The notes beneath the pieces were generated by a model. It saw nothing but the letters and a program-made list of their open reading frames with translations. It made no database searches and had not been told where the DNA came from. From Hydractinia symbiolongicarpus (lineage: Eukaryota > Cnidaria > Hydrozoa > Anthoathecata > Hydractiniidae): 64,000 nucleotides of DNA. The stretch spans positions 7,442,001-7,506,000 of the forward strand of contig NC_079880.1 in the NCBI RefSeq assembly GCF_029227915.1, in the 5' to 3' direction. Of this stretch, positions 28,911-44,169 are shown piece after piece. A program made the translations under genes and the position numbers. How positions within the stretch are numbered: the first letter of the stretch is position 1; each line of letters begins with the position of its first letter.

Positions 28911-31900
28911 TGATACTATTAGAAAGCCAATGAAATGTAGTTTTTGAAACTGTCGCTATTTCTTCAGCGTGCAATAACGGCTAGGATTGGTACCACAGTA
29001 AAGAATGACTTATTTATCTAAATTCTTAAATGAAGCGCTACCACAGCGCCCAGTGTAATCGCTGAGTTTCGGAAATCCCGTCAATTTAAGAAGAATGTTA
29101 TTTCTTAGAGTGCAATTGTCTCATTTATCACATATATCAGGTCATAGTCCAAAGTTAGTTCAATTAAGTCCCACAGTCAATCGCTTCATTGTTAAAAGCG
29201 ATGCAACCTAGTAATAACAGAAAAATATCGTTAAATACATGTTGGTACGAATAGGTGACCCAACCGTTGTAACTGAAGTGGATTGATACCGTTGGAAAGT
29301 CAATGAAATGTAGTTTTTGAAACTGTCGCTATTTCTTCAGCGCGCGATAACGGCTAGGATTTGTCCCACAGTAAAGAATGACTTATTTACCTAAACTTTT
29401 AAATGAAGCGCTACCACAGCGCCCAGTGTAATCGCTGAGTTTCGGCAATCATGTCAAATTAAGAAGAATGTTATTTCTTGGAGTCAAATTGTCTCATTTA
29501 TCACATTTATCAGGTCACTGTCCAAAGTTAGTTCAATTAAGTCCCACAGTCAATCGTTTCATTGTTAAAAGCAATGCAACCTAGTAATAACAGAAAAATA
29601 TTGCTAACACATGTTGGTACGAATAGGTGACCCAACCGTTGTAACTCAAACGGACTGACACCGTTAGAAAGTCAATGAAATGTAGTTTTTGAAACTGTCG
29701 ATAATTCTTCAGCGCGCGACAACGGCTAGGATTGGTCCCACAGTAAAGAATGACTTATTTATCTTAATTTTTAATTAAAGCGCTACCGCAGCGCCCAGTG
29801 TAATCGATGAGTTTCGGAAATCCCGTCAAATTAAGAAGAATGTTATTTCTTAGAGTCCAATTTTCTCATTTATCACATATATCAGGTCACAGGCCAAAGT
29901 TAGTTCAATTAAGTCCCACAGTCAATCGTTTCATTGTTAAAAGCTATGCAACCTAGTAATAACAGAAAAATGTTGCTAACACATGTTGGTACGAATAGGT
30001 GACCCAACCGTTGTAACTCAAACGGACTGACACCGTTAGAAAGTCAATGAAATGTAGTTTTTGAAACTGTCGATAATTCTTCAGCGCGCGACAACGGCTA
30101 GGATTGGTCCCACAGTAAAGAATGACTTATTTATCTAAATTTTTAAATGTAGCGGTACTACAGCGCCCCGTGTAATCGCTGAGTTCCAGCAATCCCGTCA
30201 AATTAAGAAGAATGTATTTCTTGGAGTCCAATTGTCTCATTTATCACATTTATCAGGTCACAGTCCAAGGGTAGTTCAATTAAGTCCCACAGTCCATCGT
30301 TTTATTGTTAAAAGCGATGCAACCTAGTAGTATCAGAAAAATATCGCTAAACACATGTTGGTACGAATAGGTGACCCAACCGTTGTAACTCAAAAGGACT
30401 GACACCGTTAAAAAGTCAATGAAATGCAGTTTTTGAAACTGTCACTAATTCTTCAACGCGCGATAACGGCTAAGATTGGCCCCACAGTAAAAAATGACTT
30501 TTTTATCTTAATTTTTAATTAAAGCGCTACCGCAGCGCCCAGTGTAATCGCTGAGTTTCGGAAATCCCGTCAAATTAAGAAGAATGTTATTTCTTAGAGT
30601 CCAATTGTCTCATTTATCACATATATCAGGTCACAGGCCAAAGTTAGTTCAATTAAGTCCCACAGTCAATCGTTTCATTGTTAAAAGCTATGCAACCTAG
30701 TAATAACAGAAAAATATTGCTAACACATGTTGGTACGAATAGGTGAGCCAACCGTTGTAACTCAAACGGACTGACACCGTTAGAAAGTCAATGAAATGTA
30801 GTTTTTGAAACTGTCGATAATTCTTCAGCGCGCGATAACGGCTATGATTGGTCCCACAGTAAAGAATGTCTTATTTATCTAAGTTTTTAAAAGTAGCAGT
30901 ACCAAAGCGCCCCGTGTAATCGCTGAGTTCCGGCAATCCCGTCAAATTAAGAAGAATGTATTTCTTGTAGTCCAATTGTCTCATTTATCACATTTATCAG
31001 GTCACAGTCCAAAGGTAGTTCAATTACGTCCCACAGTCCATCGTTTCATTGTTAAAAGCGATGCAACCTAGTAGTATCAGAAAAATATCGCTAAACACAT
31101 GTTGGTACGAATAGGTGACCCAACCGTTGTAACTCAAAAGGACTGACACCGTTAAAAAGTCAATGAAATGCAGTTTTTGAAACTGTCACTAATTCTTCAA
31201 CGCGCAATAACGGCTAAGATTGGCCCCACAGTAAAAAATGTCTTTTTTATCTAAATTTTTAATTGAACCGCTGCCACAGCACCCAGCGTAATCGCTGAGT
31301 TTCGGCAATCATGTCAAATTAGGAAGAATGTTATTTCTTGGAGTCCAATTGTCTCACTTTAACATTTATAAGGTCACAGTCCATAATCAGTTCAATTAAG
31401 TGCCACAGTCGATCGTTTCACTGTTAAAAGCCATACAAACCTAGCAGTACCGAAAAAAATATCACGAAATACATATTGGTACGAATATGTGACTCAACCG
31501 TTGTTACTCAAACGGATTGATATTCTTAGAAAGTCAATGAAATGTAGTTTTTGAAACTGTCGCTATTTCTTCAGCGCGCGATAACGGCTAGAATTGGTCC
31601 CACAGTTAAGAATGACTTATTTATCTAAATTCTTAAATGAAGCGCTACCACAGCGCCCAGTGTAATCGCTGAGTTCCGGCAATCATGTCAAATTGAAAGA
31701 AATGTTATTTCTTGGAGTCCGCTTGTCTCACTAATAACATTTCTAAGGTCACAATCCATAATCAGTTCAATTAAGTCCCACAGTCAATCGTTTCACTGGT
31801 AAAAGCCATACAACCTAGTAAAACCGGTAAATAGCACGAATACATGTTGGTACGAATATGTGACTCAACCGTTGTAACTCAAACGGATTGATACTGTTAG

Positions 31901-34900
31901 AAAGCCAATGAAATGTAGCTTTTGAAACTGTCGCTATTTCTTCAGCGCGCGATAACGGCTAGGATTGGTCCCACAGTAAAGAATGACTTATTTACCTAAA
32001 CTTTTAAATGAAGCGCTACCACAGCGCCCAGTGTAATCGCTGAGTTTCGGCAATCATGTCAAATTAAGAAGAATGTTATTTCTTAAAGTCAAATTGTCTC
32101 ATTTATCACATTTATCAGGTCACTGTCCAAAGTTAGTTCAATTAAGTCCCACAGTCAATCGTTTCATTGTTAAAAGCGATGCTACCTAGTAATAACAGAA
32201 AAATATTGCTAACACATGTTGGTACGAATAGGTGACCCAACCGTTGTAACTCAAACGGACTGACACCGTTAGAAAGTCAATGAAATGTAGTTTTTGAAAC
32301 TGTCGATAATTCTTCAGCGCGCGACAACGGCTAGGATTGGTCCCACAGTAAAGAATGACTTATTTATCTAAATTTTTAAATGTAGCGGTACCACAGCGCC
32401 CCGTGTAATCGCTGAGTTCCGGCAATCCCGTCAAATTAAGAAGAATGTATTTCTTGGAGTCCAATTGTCTCATTTATCACATTTATCAGGTCACAGTCCA
32501 AAGGTAGTTCAATTAAGTCCCACAGTCCATCGTTTCATTGTTAAAAGCGATGCAATCTAGTAGTACGAGAAAAATATCGCTAAACACTTGTTGGTACAAA
32601 AATGTGACTCAACCGTTGTAACTTAAACGGACTGATACTATTAGAAAGCCAATGAAATGGAGTTTTTGAAACTGTCGCTATTTCTTCAGCGTGCAATAAC
32701 GGCTAGGATTGGAACCACAGTAAAGAATGACTTATTTATCTAAATTCTTAAATGAAGCGCTACCACAGCGCCCAGTGTAATCGCTGAGTTTCGGCAATCA
32801 TGTCAAATTAGGAAGAATGTTATTTTTTGGAGTCCAATTGTCTCACTTTAACATTTATAAGGTCACAGTCCATAATCAGTTCAATTAAGTGCCACAGTCG
32901 ATCGTTCAACTGTTAAAAGCCATACAAACCTAGCAGTACCGAAAAAAATATCACGAAATACATAGTGGTACGAATATGTGACTCAACCGTTGTTACTCAA
33001 ACGGATTGATATTCTTAGAAAGTCAATGAAATGTAGTTTTTGAAACTGTCGCTATTTCTTCAGCGCGCGATAACGGCTAGAATTAGTCCCACAGTTAAGA
33101 ATGACTTATTTATCTAAATTCTTAAATGAAGCGCTACCACAGCGCCCAGTGTAATCATTGAGTTCCGGCAATCTTGTCAAATTGAAAAGAATGTTATTTC
33201 TTGGAGTCCAACTTTCTCATTTACACATTTATTAGGTCACAATCCAAAGTTTGTTCATTTAAGTCCCACAGTCAATCGTTTCATTGTTAAAAGCGATGCT
33301 ACCTAGTAATAACAGAAAAAGATTGCTAACACATGTTGGTACGAATATGTGACCGAACCGGTGTAACTCAAACGGACTAACACCGTTTGAAAGTCAGTGA
33401 AATGTAGTTTTTGACGCTGTCGCTATTTCTTCAGCGCACGATAACGGCTAGGATTAGTCTCGCAGTAAAAAATGACTTTTTTATCTTAATTTTTAGTTGA
33501 AGCGCTACAACAGCGTCCAGTGCAATCGCTGAGTTTCGGCAATCATTTCAAATTAAGAAGAATGCTATTTCTTGGAGTCTACTTATCTCACTTATAACAT
33601 TTATAAGGTCACAGTCCAAAATCAGTTCAATTTAATACCACAGTCAATCGTTTCACTGTTAAAAGCGATGCAACTTAGTAATATGAGAAAAATATCGCTA
33701 AATACATGTTAGTCGGAATATGTGACGCAACCGTTGTAACTAAAGTGGATTGATACCGTTAGAAAGTCAATGAAATGTAGTTTTTGAAACTGTCGCTATT
33801 TCTTAACGCGCGATAACGGCTAGGATTGGTCTCACAGTAAAAATTGACTTATTTATCTAAATTTTTAAATGAGGCGCTACCACAGCGCCCAGTGTAATCG
33901 CTGAGTTCCGCCAATCATGTCAAATTGAGAAGAATGTTATTTCTTGGAGTTCAATTTTCTCATTTATCACATTTATTAGGTCACAGTCCAAAGTTTGTTC
34001 AATTAAGTCCCACAGTCAATCGTTTCATTGTTAAAAGCGATGCAGCCTAGTAATATCAAAAAAAATATCGCTAAATACATGTTGGTACGAATGTGTGACC
34101 CAACCGTTGTAACTCAAACGGAATGACACTGTTAAAAAGACAATGAAATTTAGTTTTTGAAACTGTCGCTCTTTCTTCAGCGCCCGATAACGGCTAGGAT
34201 TGGTCCCACAGTAAAGAATGACTTATTTATCTAAATTCTTAAATGAGGCGCTACCACAGCGCCCAGTGTAATCGCTGAGTTCCGGCAATCATGTCAAACT
34301 GAGAAGAATGTTATTTCTTGGAGTCCAATTTTCTCATTTATCACATTTATTATCCGCAGTCCAAAGTTTGTTTAATTAAGTCCCACAGTCAATCGTTTCA
34401 TTGTTAAAAGCGATGCAACCTAGTAATATTAAAAAAATATCGCTAAATACATGTTGATACGAATATGTGACCTAACCGTCGTAACTCTAACGGACTGACA
34501 CCGTTAGAAAGTCAATGAAATGTAGTTTTTGAAACTGTCGCTATTTCTTCAGCGCCCGATAACGGTTAGGATTGGTCCCACAGTAAAGAATGACTTATTT
34601 ACCTAAACTTTTAAATGAAGCGCTACCACAGCGCCCAGTGTAATCGCTGAGTTCCGCAATTACGTCAAATTAAGAAGAATGTTATTTCTCTGAGTCCAAT
34701 TGTCTCATTTATCACATTTATCAGGTCACAGTCCAAAGTTAGTTCAATTAAGTCCTACAGTCAATCGTTTCACTGCTAAAAGCGATGCAACTTAGTAATA
34801 TCAGATAAATATCGCTAAAAACATGTCGGTACGAATATGTGACGCAACTGTTGTAACTGAAATGGATTGATACCGTTAGAAAGTCAATGAAATGAAGTTT

Positions 34901-37900
34901 TTGAAACTGTCGCAATTTCTTCAGCGTGCGATAACGGTCAGGATTGGTCCCACAGTAAAGAATGACTTATTTACCTAAACTTTTAAATGAAGCGCTACCA
35001 CAGCGCCCAGTGTAATCGCTGAGCTCCGGCAATTACGTCAAATTAAGAAGATTGTTATTTCTCTGAGTCCAATTGTCTCATTTATCACATATATCAGGTC
35101 ACAGTCCTAAATCAGATCAATTTAGTACCACAGTCAATCGTTTTACTGTTAAAAGCGATGCAACCTAGTAATATGAGAAAAATATCGCTAAATTCATGTT
35201 GGTACGAATACGTGACGCAAACGTTGTAACTGAAGTGGATTGATACCGTTAGAATGTCAATTAAATGTAGTTTTTGAAACTGTCGCTATTTCTTCAGCGC
35301 CCGATAACGGTTAGGTTTGGTCCCACAGTAAAGAATGACTTATTTACCTAAACTTTTAAATGAAGCGCTACCACAGCGCCCAGTGTAACCGCTGAGTTCC
35401 GGCAATCACGTCAAATTAAGAAGAATGTTATTTCTTGGACTCCAATTGTCTCATTTATCACATTTATCAGGTCACAGTCCAAAGTTAGTTCAATTAAGTC
35501 CTACAGTCAATCGTTTCACTGCTAAAAGCGATGCAACTTAGTAATATCAGATAAATATCGCTAAGAACATGTCGGTACAAATATGTGACCCAACCGTTGC
35601 AACTCAAACGAACTGACACCGTTACAAAGTCAATGAAATGTAGTTTTTGAAACTATCGCTATTTCTTCAGCGCGCGATAACGGATAGGATTGATCCCACA
35701 GTAAAGAATGACTTATTTATCTAAATTTTTAAATGAAGCGTTACTACAGCGCCCAGTGTAATCGCTGAGTTCCGGTAATCATGTCAAATTAAGAAGAATG
35801 TTATTTCTTGGAGTCCACTTGTCTCACTTTTAACATTTATATGATCACAATCCAAAATCAGTCCAATTTTCTCCCACATTCACTTGTTTCACTGTTAAAT
35901 GCGATGCAACCTAGTAATATGAGAAAAATATCGCTAATTACATGTTGGTACGAATATGTGACCCAACCGTTGAAACTCAAACGGACTGACACCGTTAGAA
36001 TGTCAGTGAAATGTAGTAATTGAAACTGTCTCTATTTCTTAAGCGCGCTAACGGCTAGGAATGGTCCCACGGTAAAAAATGACTTTTTTTAGCTTAATTC
36101 TCAAATGAAGCGCTACCACATCGCCCAGTGTAATCGTTGAGTTTCGGCAATCATGTCAAATTAAGAAGAATGTCATTTCTTGGAGTCAACTTGTCTCACT
36201 TATAACATTTATATGATCACAGTTCATAATCAGTTCAATTAAGTCCCACAGTCAATCGTTTCACTGGTAAAAGCCATACAACCTAGTATTACCGGAAAAT
36301 AGCACGAAATACATGTTGGTACGAATATGTGACTCAACCGTTGTAACTTAAACGGACTGATACTATTAGAAAGCCAATGAAATGTAGTTTTTGAAACTGT
36401 CGCTATTTCTTCAGCGCGCGATAACGGCTAGGATTGGTCCCACAGTAAAGAATGACTTATTTACCTAAACTTTTAAATGAAGCGCTACCACAGCGCCCTG
36501 TGTAATCGCTGAGTTTCGGCAATCATGTCAAATTAAGAAGAATGTTATTTCTTGGAGTCAAATTGTCTCATTTATCACATTTATCAGGTCACTGTCCAAA
36601 GTTAGTTCAATTAAGTCCCACAGTCAATCGTTTCATTGTTAAAAGCGATGCAACCTAGTAATAACAGAAAAATATTGCTAACACATGTTGGTACGAATAG
36701 GTGACCCAACCGTTGTAACTCAAACGGACTGACACCGTTAGAAAGTCAATGAAATGTAGTTTTTGAAACTGTCGATAATTCTTCAGCGCGCGACAACGGC
36801 TAGGATTGGTCCCACAGTAAAGAATGACTTATTTATCTAAATTTTTAAATGTAGCGGTACCACAGCGCCCTGTGTAATCGCTGAGTTCCGGCAATCCCGT
36901 CAAATTAAGAAGAATGTATTTCTTGGAATCCAATTGTCTCATTTATCACATTTATCAGGTCACAGTCCAAAGGTAGTTCAATTAAGTCCCACAGTCCATC
37001 GTTTCATTGTTAAAAGCGATGCAACCTAGTAGTATCAGAAAAATATCGCTAAACACATGTTGGTACGAATAGGTGACCCAACCGTTGTAACTCAAAAGGA
37101 CTGACACCGTTAAAAAGTCAATGAAATGCAGTTTTTGAAACTGTCACTAATTCTTCAACGCGCGATAACGGGTAAGATTGGCCCCACAGTAAAGAATGAC
37201 TTTTTTATCTTAATTTTTAATTAAAGCGTTACAGCAGCGCCCAGTGTAATCGCTGAGTTTCGGAAATCCCGTCAAATTAAGAAGAATGTTATTTCTTAGA
37301 GTCCAATTGTCTCATTTATCACATATATCAGGTCACAGGCCAAAGTTAGTTCAATTAAGTCCCACAGTCAATCGTTTCATTGTTAAAAGCTATGCAACCT
37401 AGTAATAACAGAAAAATATTGCTAACACATGTTGGTACGAATAGGTGACGCAACCGTTGTAACTCAAACGGACTGACACCGTTAGAAAGTCAATGAAATG
37501 TAGTTTTTGAAACTGTCGATAATTCTTCAGCGCGCGATAACGGCTAGGATTGGTCCCACAGTAAAGAATGACTTATTTATCTAAGTTTTTAAATGTAGCA
37601 GTACCAAAGCGCCCCGTGTAATCGCTGAGTTCCGGCAATCCCGTCAAATTAAGAAGAATGTATTTCTTGTAGTCCAATTGTCTCATTTATCACATTTATC
37701 AGGTCACAGTCAAAAGGTAGTTCAATTAAGTCCCACAGTCCATCGTTTCATTGTTAAAAGCGATGCAACCTAGTAGTATCAGAAAAATATCGCTAAACAC
37801 ATGTTGGTACGAATAGGTGACCCAACCGTTGTAACTCAAAAGGACTGACACCGTTAAAAAGTCAATGAAATGCAGTTTTTGAAACTGTCACTAATTCTTC

Positions 37901-39900
37901 AACGCGCAATAACGGCTAAGATTGGCCCCACAGTAAAAAATGTCTTTTTTATCTAAATTTTTAATTGAAGCGCTGCCACAGCACCCAGCGTAATCGCTGA
38001 GTTTCGGCAATCATGTCAAATTAGGAAGAATGTTATTTCTTGGAGTCCAATTGTCTCACTTTAACATTTATAAGGTCACAGTCCATAATCAGTTCAATTA
38101 AGTGCCACAGTCGATCGTTTCACTGTTAAAAGCCTTACAAACCTAGCAGTACCGAAAAAAATATCACGAAATACATATTGGTACGAATATGTGACTCAAC
38201 CGTTGTTACTCAAACGGATTGATATTCTTAGAAAGTCAATGAAATGTAGTTTTTGAAACTGTCGCTATTTCTTCAGCGCGCGATAACGGCTAGAATTGGT
38301 CCCACAGTTAAGAATGACTTATTTATCTAAATTCTTAAATGAAGCGCTACCACAGCGCCCAGTGTAATCGCTGAGTTCCGGCAATCATGTCAAATTGAAA
38401 GGAATGTTATCTCTTGGAGTCCGCTTGTCTCACTAATAACATTTTTAAGGTCACAATCCATAATCAGTTCAATTAAGTCCCACAGTCAATCGATTCACTG
38501 GTAAAAGCCATACAACCTAGTAATACCGGTAAATAGCACGAATACATGTTGGTACGAATATGTGACTCAACCGTTGTAACTCAAACGGATTGATACTGTT
38601 AGAAAGCCAATGAAATGTAGCTTTTGAAACTGTCGCTATTTCTTCAGCGCGCGATAACGGCTAGGATTGGTCCCACAGTAAAGAATGACTTATTTATCTA
38701 AATTCTTAAATGAAGCGGTACCACAGTGCCCAATGTAATCGCTGAGTTCTGGCAATCATGTCAAATTAAAAGGAATTTTTAATACTTGGAGTCCGCTTGT
38801 CTCACTAACAACATTTTTAAGGTCACAATCCATAATCAGTTCTATTAAGTCCCACAGTCAGTCGTTTCACTGGTAAAAGCCATACATCCTAGTAATACCG
38901 GAAAATAGCACGAATACATGTTGGTACGAATATGTGACTCAACCGTTGTAACTCAAACGGATTGATACTGTTAGAAAGCCAATGAAATGTAGCTTTTGAA
39001 ACTGTCGCTACTTCTTCAGTGCGCGATAACGGCTAGGATTGGTCCCACAGTAAAGAATGACTTATTTATCTAAATTCTTAAATGAAGCGGTACCACAGTG
39101 CCCAATGTAATCGCTGAGTTCTGGCAATCATGTCAAATTAAAAGGAATGTTATTTCTTGGAGTCCGCTTGTCTCACTAACAACATTTTTAAGGTCACAAT
39201 CCATAATCAGTTCAATTAAGTCCCACAGTCAGTCGTTTCACTGGTAAAAGCCATACATCCTAGTAATACCGGAAAATAGCACGAATACATGTTGGTACGA
39301 ATATGTGACTCAACCGTTGTAACTCTAACGGACTGACACTGTTAAAAAGTCAATGAAATGTAGTTTTTGAAACTGTCGCTATTTCTTCAGCGCCCGATAA
39401 CGGTTAGGATTGGTCCCACAGTAAAGAATGACTTATTTACCTAAACTTTTAAATGAAGCGCTACCACAGCGCCCAGTTTAATCGCTGAGTTCCGGCAATT
39501 ACGTCAAATTAAGAAGAATGTTATTTCTCTGAGTCCAATTGTCTCATTTATCACATTTATCAGGTCACAGTCCAAAGTTAGTTCAATTAAGTCCTACAGT
39601 CAATCGTTTCACTGCTAAAAGCGATGCAACTTAGTAATATCAGATAAATATCGCTAAAAACATGTCGGTACGAATATGTGACGCAACTGTTGTAACTGAA
39701 ATGGATTGATACCGTTAGAAAGTCAATGAAATGAAGTTTTTGAAACTGTCGCTATTTCTTCAGCGCGCGATAACGGTCAGGATTGATCCCACAGTAAAGA
39801 ATGACTTATTTACCTAAACTTTTAAATGAAGCGCTACCACAGCGCCCAGTGTAATCGCTGAGCTCCGGCAATTACGTCAAATTAAGAAGATTGTTATTTC

Positions 39901-42900
39901 TCTGAGTCCAATTGTCTCATTTATCACATATATCAGGTCACAGTCCTAAATCAGATCAATTTAGTACCACAGTCAATCGTTTTACTGTTAAAAGCGATGC
40001 AACCTAGTAATATGAGAAAAATATCGCTAAATACATGTTGGTACGAATACGTAACGCAAACGTTGTAACTGAAGTGGATTGATACCGTTAGAATGTCAAT
40101 TAAATGTAGTTTTTGAAACTGTCGCTATTTCTTCAGCGCCCGATAACGGTTAGGTTTGGTCCCACAGTAAAGAATGACTTATTTACCTAAACTTTTAAAT
40201 GAAGCGCCACCACAGCGCCCAGTGTAATCGCTGAGTTCCGGCAATCACGTCAAATTAAGAAGAATGTCATTTCTTGGACTCCAATTGTCTCATTTATCAC
40301 ATTTATCAGGTCACAGTCCAAAGTTAGTTCAATTAAGTCCTACAGTCAATCGTTTCACTGCTAAAAGCGATGCAACTTAGTAATATCAGATAAATATCGC
40401 TAAGAACATGTCGGTACAAATATGTGACCCAACCGTTGCAACTCAAAAGAACTGACACCGTTACAAAGTCAATGAAATGTAGTTTTTGAAACTATCGGTA
40501 TTTCTTCAGCGCGCGATAACGGATAGGATTGATCCCACAGTAAAGAATGACTTATTTATCTAAATTTTTAAACGAAGCGTTACTATAGCGCCCAGTGTAA
40601 TCGCTGAGTTCCGGTAATCATGTCAAATTAAGAAGAATGTTATTTCTTGGAGTCCACTTGTCTCACTTTTAACATTTATATGATCACAATCCAAAATCAG
40701 TCCAATTTTGTACCACATTCAATCGTTTCACTGTTAAATGCGATGCAACCTAGTAATATGAGAAAAATATCGCTAATTACATGTTGGTACGAATATGTGA
40801 CCCAACCGTTGAAACTCAAACGGACTGACACCGTTAGAAAGTCAGTGAAATGTAGTAATTGAAACTGTCTCTATTTCTTCAGCGTGCAATAACGGCTAGG
40901 ATTGGTACCACAGTAAAGAATGACTTATTTATCTAAATTCTTAAATGAAGCGCTACCACAGCGCCCAGTGTAATCGCTGAGTTTCGGAAATCCCGTCAAA
41001 TTAAGAAGAATGTTATTTCTTAGAGTGCAATTGTCTCATTTATCACATATATCAGGTCATAGTCCAAAGTTAGTTCAATTAAGTCCCACAGTCAATCGCT
41101 TCATTGTTAAAAGCGATGCAACCTAGTAATAACAGAAAAATATCGTTAAATACATGTTGGTACGAATAGGTGACCCAACCGTTGTAACTGAAGTGGATTG
41201 ATACCGTTGGAAAGTCAATGAAATGTAGTTTTTGAAACTGTCGCTATTTCTTCAGCGCGCGATAACGGCTAGGATTGGTCCCACAGTAAAGAATGACTTA
41301 TTTACCTAAACTTTTAAATGAAGCGCTACCACAGCGCCCTGTGTAATCGCTGAGTTTCGGCAATCATGTCAAATTAAGAAGAATGTTATTTCTTGGATTC
41401 AAATTGTCTCATTTATCACTTTTATCAGGTCACTGTCCAAAGTTAGTTCATTTAAGTCCCACAGTCAATCGTTTCATTGTTAAAAGCGATGCAACCTAGT
41501 AATAACAGAAAAATATTGCTAACACATGTTGGTACGAATAGGTGACCCAACCGTTGTAACTCAAACGGACTGACACCGTTAGAAAGTCAATGAAATGTAG
41601 TTTTTGAAACTGTCGATAATTCTTCAGCGCGCGACAACGGCTAGGATTGGTCCCACAGTAAAGAATGACTTATTTATCTAAATTTTTAAATGTAGCGGTA
41701 CCTCAGCGCCCTGTGTAATCGCTGAGTTCCGGCAATCCCGTCAAATTAAGAAGAATGTATTTCTCTGAGTCCAATTGTCTCATTTATCACATATATCAGG
41801 TCACAGTCCTAAATCAGATCAATTTAGTACCACAGTCAATCGTTTTACTGTTAAAAGCGATGCAACCTAGTAATATGAGAAAAATATCGCTAAATACATG
41901 TTGGTACGAATACGTAACGCAAACGTTGTAACTGAAGTGGATTGATACCGTTAGAATGTCAATTAAATGTAGTTTTTGAAACTGTCGCTATTTCTTCAGC
42001 GCCCGATAACGGTTAGGTTTGGTCCCACAGTAAAGAATGACTTATTTACCTAAACTTTTAAATGAAGCGCCACCACAGCGCCCAGTGTAATCGCTGAGTT
42101 CCGGCAATCACGTCAAATTAAGAAGAATGTCATTTCTTGGACTCCAATTGTCTCATTTATCACATTTATCAGGTCACAGTCCAAAGTTAGTTCAATTAAG
42201 TCCTACAGTCAATCGTTTCACTGCTAAAAGCGATGCAACTTAGTAATATCAGATAAATATCGCTAAGAACATGTCGGTACAAATATGTGACCCAACCGTT
42301 GCAACTCAAAAGAACTGACACCGTTACAAAGTCAATGAAATGTAGTTTTTGAAACTATCGGTATTTCTTCAGCGCGCGATAACGGATAGGATTGATCCCA
42401 CAGTAAAGAATGACTTATTTATCTAAATTTTTAAACGAAGCGTTACTATAGCGCCCAGTGTAATCGCTGAGTTCCGGTAATCATGTCAAATTAAGAAGAA
42501 TGTTATTTCTTGGAGTCCACTTGTCTCACTTTTAACATTTATATGATCACAATCCAAAATCAGTCCAATTTTGTACCACATTCAATCGTTTCACTGTTAA
42601 ATGCGATGCAACCTAGTAATATGAGAAAAATATCGCTAATTACATGTTGGTACGAATATGTGACCCAACCGTTGAAACTCAAACGGACTGACACCGTTAG
42701 AAAGTCAGTGAAATGTAGTAATTGAAACTGTCTCTATTTCTTCAGCGTGCAATAACGGCTAGGATTGGTACCACAGTAAAGAATGACTTATTTATCTAAC
42801 TTCTTAAATGAAGCGCTACCACAGCGCCCAGTGTAATCGCTGAGTTTCGGAAATCCCGTCAAATTAAGAAGAATGTTATTTCTTAGAGTGCAATTGTCTC

Positions 42901-43626
42901 ATTTATCACATATATCAGGTCATAGTCCAAAGTTAGTTCAATTAAGTCCCACAGTCAATCGCTTCATTGTTAAAAGCGATGCAACCTAGTAATAACAGAA
43001 AAATATCGTTAAATACATGTTGGTACGAATAGGTGACCCAACCGTTGTAACTGAAGTGGATTGATACCGTTGGAAAGTCAATGAAATGTAGTTTTTGAAA
43101 CTGTCGCTATTTCTTCAGCGCGCGATAACGGCTAGGATTGGTCCCACAGTAAAGAATGACTTATTTACCTAAACTTTTAAATGAAGCGCTACCACAGCGC
43201 CCTGTGTAATCGCTGAGTTTCGGCAATCATGTCAAATTAAGAAGAATGTTATTTCTTGGAGTCAAATTGTCTCATTTATCACTTTTATCAGGTCACTGTC
43301 CAAAGTTAGTTCATTTAAGTCCCACAGTCAATCGTTTCATTGTTAAAAGCGATGCAACCTAGTAATAACAGAAAAATATTGCTAACACATGTTGGTACGA
43401 ATAGGTGACCCAACCGTTGTAACTCAAACGGACTGACACCGTTAGAAAGTCAATGAAATGTAGTTTTTGAAACTGTCGATAATTCTTCAGCGCGCGACAA
43501 CGGCTAGGATTGGTCCCACAGTAAAGAATGACTTATTTATCTAAATTTTTAAATGTAGCGGTACCTCAGCGCCCTGTGTAATCGCTGAGTTCCGGCAATC
43601 CCGTCAAATTAAGAAGAATGTATTTC
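39901..43626 (+). repeat. Five-monomer tandem duplication (two copies of about 1863 bp)
   Basis: TCTGAGTCCAATTGTCTCA with the rare ATATATCAGG variant begins at 39901 and at 41764. The two 1863-bp copies are nearly identical throughout, including the same private variants (for example CGCCACCACAGCGCCC and GTTACTATAGCGCCC). Confidence 0.8.
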
Positions 43627-44169
43627 TTGGAGTCCAATTGTCTCATTTATCACATTTATCAGGTCACAGTCCAAAGGTAGTTCAATTAAGTCCCACTGTC
43701 CATCGTTTCATTGTTAAAAGCGATACAACCTAGTAGTATCAGAAAAATATCGCTAAACACATGTTGGTACGAATAGGTGACCCAACCGTTGTAACTCAAA
43801 AGGACTGACACCGTTAAAAAGTCAATGAAATGCAGTTTTTGAAACTGTCACTAATTCTTCAACGCGCGATAACGGCTAAGATTGGCCCCACAGTAAAGAA
43901 TGACTTTTTTATCTTAATTTTTAATTAAAGCGCTACAGCAGCGCCCAGCGTAATCGCTGAGTTTCGGCAATCATGTCAAATTAGGAAGAATGTTATTTCT
44001 TGGAGTCCAATTGTCTCACTTTAACATTTATAAGGTCACAGTCCATAATCAGTTCAATTAAGTGCCACAGTCGATTGTTTAACTGTTAAAAGCCATACAA
44101 ACCTAGCAGTACCGAAAAAAATATCACGAAATACATATTGGTACGATTATGTGACTCAACTGTTGTTAC